Shown piece by piece: positions 57,739-64,000 of a stretch of DNA of 64,000 nucleotides. The DNA is from Bretschneidera sinensis (taxonomy: Eukaryota > Streptophyta > Magnoliopsida > Brassicales > Akaniaceae), in the NCBI GenBank assembly GCA_023935145.1, contig CM043700.1, positions 135,938,828 to 136,002,827 on the forward strand, written 5' to 3'. A program made the translations under genes and the position numbers. The notes below the pieces were generated by a model. That model had not been told where the DNA came from, ran no database searches, and worked only from the letters and a program-made list of their open reading frames with translations. Each line of letters opens with the position of its first letter. Positions within the stretch are counted from its first letter, which is position 1.

Positions 57739-59320
57739 TAAAGTTAATAATCATTATCCTATTAATTAAAATATTGACATTTTATAAAAAAAAAACATCT
57801 TTGAAGTACATTATAAAAAAACATTGTTGAAGTTTAGATATTTTTACGTAAAGACAAAACATTTGTCAATGATCTCACCGAGCAATTGGTTGGATTATAA
57901 TTTAGATATAAAATCTTTTTTTTTTGTACTTATAAAAAGTAATCATTATCTTAAGTACATTGGTAAGATCACGTGGACATAAGAGTTAAATTTATAATAT
58001 TCAACCTCAATAAACAGTATTAAATAAAGTTAATAATCATTATTCTATCAATTTTTATATTCTTTTCAAATAAAAGTTTTACACTTTGAATTCCAACTTA
58101 TTCACCCATGGATATGTTTTTAGTGATCTCATCGTGCACATGGTTGGATTACAATTTAGATATTAAAACTTTTCTTTTCACTTCTTTTTACTTGTAAAAA
58201 AATAATCATTACCATAAGTAGATTGGGACAATCTTTTTCATTTTCGATTCTAAGAAAATGTTAGGATATTATTTGTATTTATATCCATTTAAATTTGGAC
58301 TTATTTTTTTCTAGAGGTAGAGATTGTGTTGGTTAAGATAAAATATTATTTGAAATTGAAATTTAATCTGTTGAACTTATTCTTATCTAAATAAATTTAA
58401 CTCTCACCTCATCTTATCTACATATTTTTTTTATAATATTGTTTGGTAATATTATAATATGCAAGTACTAAAAATAAATTATAATATTATTTTTTTCTTA
58501 TATAATTTACTTAAATATAATACGTATAGGAGTGATTTTTTCATTTTTTGACAATTAGACTACGTTGGATCAAATCCAGTTTTTCATATAATTTTTTTAT
58601 AATATTGTTTCATAATATTATAATATGCAAGTACTAACAATAAATTAAATTTTTTTTTCTTAAATAATTTACTTAAATATAATATTTATAGGAGTGATTT
58701 TTCATTTTTTGACAATTAGTCTAGGTTGGATAAAATCCAGTTTTTTTTTAGTTACTCAACTTTCTTCATTATTCACCATTCAATTATTCACCTTTCTCCA
58801 AGGTATATTAATTTAATTTAAATTTCTATTAACTCTTTAATTATTCACCTTTCATTTAACTTAATTTTGTGCATTATCAACTACTAAATTATATATATAG
58901 TGTGAAAAAAATTATATTGCAAATTTTAATAGCAACATATTTAGTTATACATTAAAATGAGTTTAATAGCATAAATTTTGTGAAACAAAGTATTACTAAT
59001 AATAATATAATATTTAAGATTTATTTTTAAATATTTCAATCACCGAGGATGTCTAAAAATCATTTGATTAAAAAATTATTTAATTTAATTTTATTAATAA
59101 TATTTCTAATTATCGTTATTACAAATATGAATGCTGTCAATATCTGTTACAAGACATTTTTAATTGACATAACACAAAAATTGAGTCTACATGAGCCAAA
59201 TTATGGATTTATAATTTACTCATTCATATTAATTGTTTCTCATGTTTTTTGTTATATGAGAACAATTATACATACTGAGTGATAGTATTGAAAATTGATA
59301 CCATGCATTGATGACATTAC
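57739..59320. other. AT-rich non-coding region with two tandem repeats
   Basis: 57739-58200 belongs to a tandem array of about 258-bp units (first unit split by the hAT element, second about 57940-58190). 58427-58740 is a second tandem duplication. The open frame at 59049-59282 is hydrophobic, AT-driven and unrecognised. Confidence 0.55.
58427..58740. repeat. Tandem duplication of about 160 bp
   Basis: Two units share ATATTATAATATGCAAGTAC and, further on, TTTTTGACAATTAG and ATCCAG endings. The second begins near 58585. Small indels separate them. Confidence 0.85.
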
Positions 59321-59990
59321 ATGTCTTGCCAATATTGTCGTAAAACACTTAAAGAGGATAATGGAAAATACCGGTGTGTATGTGGTTTAGATGCCAAAAA
59401 TTCAGTTCCAGGTAATAAAATTTCGTAAGTTCAATAAAGTATCATTTATTTTGTCAACTTATAAGATTCATCATTTAAACAAGTATATGTTAACTATTGA
59501 AGTGTACGAACCTTTTTGTGACAAGGTAATACATTTTACATAAGAACTGTTTTTTAATCGATGGTACTAAATGAATTATTTGTATATGATTCTAAATTAT
59601 TTTAAGAAAAATTATATAGGATGGTGGGCCTGATATTGTGCAAATCATACTGGAGAGAATGATAGGATAAACATATGTTTTTCAGATAAGATTAAATTAT
59701 TACAACAAAAAGAAACGGAGTACAAAATTCACAGTTACAAGGGTTTATGATTTTCATCATTCGTGTGAATGTCGTCATCTATTGGGTTTCATAGGAATGG
59801 TAAAAAATATTAATATAATTTTTTAATATCTCAATTATCTAACAAACAAAATACTTGATGGATCTTGCAATCTTATTCTTTATCACCTCATCTATATAAC
59901 AGAGAAAATCTTAATTCAGATGTTGAGATCACCTCACCTCCGAAACGTTTGTTTTCTATGTCAGTTGCGTCTCATTATTAAAATGTCATG
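59321..59990 (+). pseudogene. Replication protein A1-like fragment (zinc ribbon and OB fold), decayed
   Basis: 59321-59410 reads MSCQYCRKTLKEDNGKYRCV followed by CGLD (CxxC...CxC zinc ribbon like RPA70) and stops at a GTAATA donor. After an AG acceptor near 59468, LNKYMLTIEVYEPFCDK continues to another GTAATA (about 59525). A third block after AG 59619 reads DGGPDIVQIILERMIG, an in-frame TAA, then TYVFQIRLNYYNKKKRSTKF and TVTRVYDF, the pattern of plant RPA1-like OB folds. Near 59930 is a possible tail, SPPKRLFSMSVASHY, ending in TAA. The stop and the missing N-terminal OB folds make it a fragment. RPA1-like genes are often carried by Helitrons, but Helitron ends were not found. Family call is from motif memory only. 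Confidence 0.45.
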
Positions 59991-60512
59991 GAATCTGTCC
60001 TAAAAAAAGATATGCATAAAAATGTTATTACTTTTAAAAATATAATTAAATTTTATATATTTCAATACTTTGAATATGCAGGAAATAAACAGCCCATTTG
60101 AGCAGAAGTGGTGACAAACAATAATGAATTAAATTGTTTGCCATTATTGAATTATGATATTCTACAAGAATTTTTTTATTTATTTGAGGATTTATGTTTG
60201 TTCAGTTTATCGACTATAATTATTTGTTTGAGCTTTAATAATTAAATTTACTTAGAATTTTGTATTTATTTAATGAATGCTATATCACTAATATAGATAT
60301 GATAAACTTAATTTCTTAACAATTTTTAAAATTGAAAAATATAATAGAATGCATCTATCGTATGCATTTGCATGGGTTCACAATATCATAATAATTTTTT
60401 GAAATTTAAATATTTAATTATATATTAAATATTTTTATTTATCATGATTCAATAAATTATTTATTTATTATTTTAATGTTTGTTTCAATGAACAAAAAAC
60501 TCTCATGCATTT
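59991..60512. other. AT-rich non-coding, nothing recognised
   Basis: No ORF, hairpin or repeat beyond AT-rich low complexity. Confidence 0.5.
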
Positions 60513-63500
60513 GCAGGTCTAAAGATAAAACCAATAAGATTAGTGTAAAATAAAACCTAAGCCCCTTTAAGATAAGATAAGGTCTCACTGTCACCAAACA
60601 AATAAAATTTACAAATCCTTGTAAAATTCAATTAAATCCCATTATAAGTTAGCCAACTCTACTGTCATAGAGATCATTTCACTGGCAATGACGCTGAAGA
60701 ATGAAGAATGAAGAATGAAGCATGATGTGACGCATGTTTTTTCGTTCATTTTGCTGCAAATTACAGCTAATCCAAACCACAATTGCAGTCGACAATCTCG
60801 TCGCTGAGGAAAGAATTCTGATCATAAATCTTCATTCACTTGGCCCAACACAATGCAGTGCAACATGTGACTGAGCATGCCAAGAACCCATTAAAAGAGC
60901 TGCTCAAGTGGTCCCCCTTCTGTCTTCCAAATCATTCCCAAAGAAATACATCGCCCCAACACCAAGCTGCAATAAAGACTCCGTATAAAATCAACACTTA
61001 CTATCACGTTTGAAGGATTTGCAATAGTGATGTAGGACATGTTGAAAGAGAACACAATAAATTAAGGGAGAAGAGAAGAATGGGGAGAATAATTGAAGAT
61101 GCAAACTGAATAGATAGAAAAGAATAATAACAGAAGAAGAAACGAGAGATCTAAAAACTTTATTATCAAGTATAATTAAAACTTAACATGATAAGGTGTT
61201 TATATAGGTACCAAAATCCCAAACAAACTAGAAAACAATCCAAACACAAATAAAATCGAAAAACCCTAATGACACAATTCCATAATAAATTATAATTCTA
61301 AATTATTAAATAAAACTCTAGGATTCTCCATCAAATAGTCCTAGCAACAAAACCGATCCATTCAAGGCACTGTCAGTCCTCAACAAACCGATCCAATATT
61401 TTTGGTAGATTTTTACTGATCTGATTTTGAATCTTTCTGGTAGATCATCACCGACCCGATTTGCTGAATGTGTGGTAGATTACCACTCATCAGCTCGTTC
61501 GAACTCATCACGTTCTTTATCATCATCACCATCTTCTTCTACATTTTCACCTCCATCACACTCCATGACTATCATGACTACAGAAGCAAAATAACTGTTG
61601 TTTTTGCGGTAGATTTATATTCTCTCTCAAAGTACCTTAGCTTGAAGTAGATAGAACCTCCGCTTAGAATGATGGTTCTGAAATTAAGAGAACAGACAAC
61701 ATCAGGGTACAACATTGGGATATTCGTCTTGAATCTTGATCCCACTGACTTGTGAATCTATATTTAGAACTTTATACAACATGATACATGAAAGTGATGG
61801 TAAAGTTATAGAATAATCGCATCACTACATCTCATGTGAATATAAAAAATCATACCAATACACATAAACGCTACCCACACCCATCCAGCCACCTACAAAC
61901 ACAATTAAGTATATTTTAAGAGAAAATGTGAAGCACTTGCAAATGACATTGAGAGTCAATATTTAACTATCTTAGGACACACCCCACTTCAATATCAAAT
62001 CCATGTAGCCTAGATTTAATTTATACATTTCAGGTTTGTTTTTAGCGTATATATAGTGGTAAAATATGATAGAAAGGTTTCCTTTAGATATTGTTTACTT
62101 TATTTTTCAATTTTTTGTTTTTGTTTTTGCAAAATCGGAAACAAACACAAGAATGCATGTTGGTTTAAGTGTTTTTGTCTTCAACTTTTAGAAAATGAAA
62201 TCAAAATTTTGGAAATTGTTGGAAACAAAAGAGTCTTGTTTCCTACAAGTTTGAAAACAAAAACAAGAACACAAAGTCGCACTAATCCTTGCGCCCCTTG
62301 TCTACGAACCAAAGTTCCCACCCAGTTTCTACTGTTTGTGACCCTCTTTTCCTTCTTTTAAAAAAAAAAAATTCATATCACTTTCCTTTTTTCTTAAGTT
62401 TTGGCTCAATATTTAATTCTCAATCACTTTAAAAATTTGATGTCCAATTCAGGTATATAGAAGTAAGTTGAGAATCGTGCAAAACTCTTCATTTTTAAAG
62501 TCTGCTATGTGCATCAGTTATGAAATATACAACTAATGCTACTGAGTCCTAAAAAGTTCAAATCTGGGACTGCTTCTTCTCAAATGACAATTGTCATGCA
62601 AAAGAAATCACTAGCAACGAGTTCAAAGTTGTCAAATTTGAGGTTTCGACAACTTCAGGATTCAGGAATTATTACAACCAACACAATCTTAACTTCAATA
62701 GTTAAAAGAGAAAAATAAGTGGCTTGGGCATAGCCCAATCGGTAAGCACACTTTTATTCTAAATAGGAGGTCTCAAGTTCAATCCCCCCACCTCTAATTA
62801 TCCAAAAAAAGAAGAGAGAAAAATGGAATAATTTCAAGAATGAATTATGAAGTCAGAAGAATGATGATACTAGGAAACGAAAGGAGAATCTGAGCATTCT
62901 CTAACCGTTCATGATAATTCGGAGCTTCGAGTATATTAAAACCAAATAATTGGGGTAGTCACTTGTTAGAGAAGCTCATGATCGCTGAATATAAAGAAAA
63001 GGTATGGATTTACTTGATGATAAAAAAGTTATGACAAACTCAGAAATTTAAGATTCTTGTCATGATATCTGCTGTTTGTTTAGAAAATTTCAGGCAACAA
63101 AAAACAAGATGGGCCAAGAATAGGATGACTTCAATAGTATGATTCCAAATTCAAGTTTTATCCTTCAATTAATATAAAGATAATGATAAACAGTGGCACT
63201 AGAGTAGATCAGAAGAACCATCAAAAGGAATTAAATTAGGACATCTTGCCAGAAGAAAATGACGCTTGATCAGAAAAGCCAAGGAAGCATATACCCAAAC
63301 TAACCAAAAAATTTAAAAATAAAATCATCCATTCGAGTAAAAAATTCCTTTCCAACCAAGTCCTTACTTCCTGCATCTACATTAAGATGGGCCTCAAACT
63401 AGAAAATCAGAAACCAGAACTTCAAAGAAATAACATACAAAAATTACTGAAAACAGAGAAAAATATAAATCAGAAGATAATGATATTGGTAAGGAAGAAA

Positions 63501-64000
63501 CAAGCAAAATTACCTGGACAACGATTTGACAAGGTGAAGAAGCTCGTCCACAATACCAGTTAAATGACAATCACACTTCAATTTGAAAGGTTGGAAGCTA
63601 CAAATGGCCACTTATATTGATCTTTGGCGACAAAACCAAGGGAAATCTGGCAATGCGTTGGCTCTTATCCGTTGTTGAGATTTTTTTTCCTTAATAGGGA
63701 TGACAATATTAACCACAACTAATATATAGCATATCTTGTATTTAACCACCAGATTAGACACATGATTACTTAATAACCACTTACATTGAACTTTGGTGAC
63801 AAAACCAAGGGGAATCTGACAATGCCTTGGCTCATATCCATTGCTGAGAATTTTTTTCCCCCTAAATTGGGACGATATTATCAACCACAATTAATATATA
63901 TCATATCTTGTATTTAAACACGAGAGTAGACACATAATCATTAAATGACCACTTACATTGAACTTTGGTTACAAAACTGAGGGGAATCTCGCAATGTGTT
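60513..64000. repeat. Segmental duplication, copy B (continues past the window)
   Basis: 60520-60645 matches DnaJ intron 1 sequence at 21905-22030. 61030-62430, 62420-62635 and 63444-64000 match copy A in order. Between, copy B lacks the 481 bp present in A at 25355-25842 and has about 800 bp (62640-63440) absent from A, including a SINE. 60646-61030 is unique to B. No gene. Confidence 0.8.
62716..62815 (+). mobile_element. tRNA-derived SINE
   Basis: Box A-like TAGCCCAATCGG (62731-62742) and box B-like AGTTCAATCCC (62776-62786) are spaced as in tRNA genes, followed by an A-rich tail (AAAAAAAGAAGAGAGAAAAA). It lies in the part of copy B that copy A lacks. Target duplication not resolved. Confidence 0.6.

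Noticed and set aside
59049..59282. 77-residue hydrophobic ORF as a small membrane protein gene
   Set aside because: Composition follows the AT-rich background (Ile, Leu, Phe, Asn codons); no homology recognised and no promoter seen.
62056..62361. 101-residue ORF in copy B
   Set aside because: The homologous stretch in copy A (about 25000-25300) is not open in the same way, and the region is repeat-derived and T-rich.

Overview
The window is a repeat-rich, AT-rich stretch of a flowering-plant nuclear genome, most likely a eudicot. The evidence is spliced plant genes with GT-AG introns, a nuclear tRNA-Gln with internal pol III boxes, and LTR retrotransposons primed by plant initiator tRNA-Met. 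The species cannot be named from the sequence alone.

Layout. 1-128 is the 3' end of an unrecognised gene. 129-6830 is non-coding, with foldback MITEs and a hAT element nested inside one of them. 6838-11760 is a broken minus-strand Ty1/copia element. 13690-18492 is the one clearly intact host protein gene, an SKP2A-type F-box/LRR gene. It faces, tail to tail, a DnaJ10-like gene (19576-22782, minus) that looks dead: nonsense codon, broken splice donor and missing middle exons. 23990-27300 is one copy of a segmental duplication whose partner (60513-64000) runs off the right edge. A tRNA-Gln(UUG) gene lies at 27729-27800.

28227-47300 is a stack of retrotransposons. It holds a non-autonomous copia with a gag-RNase H deletion fusion, a truncated TRIM-like element, and an old copia (32329-47300) split by a very young Sirevirus-type copia (32667-42924). 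The young element has perfect GGTAG target duplications, nearly identical LTRs and intact gag, pol and third ORF. Its only visible lesion is one in-frame TAG between gag and pol. 47708-57730 is a hAT element carrying a Ty3/gypsy element with LTRs of about 2.6 kb. The rest is intergenic, with tandem repeats and a decayed replication-protein-A-like gene at about 59321-59990.

The most interesting signal is in the young Sirevirus. A perfect 12-bp palindrome, CCAGTCGACTGG, occurs ten times in each LTR at spacings of 21-22, 31 or 53 bp, which are near-whole helical turns. A second, partly decayed array with the same spacing lies between pol and ORF3 and runs straight into a TATA box upstream of ORF3. 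This suggests an internal promoter for ORF3 built from the same module as the LTR promoter. It is an inference from sequence layout only.
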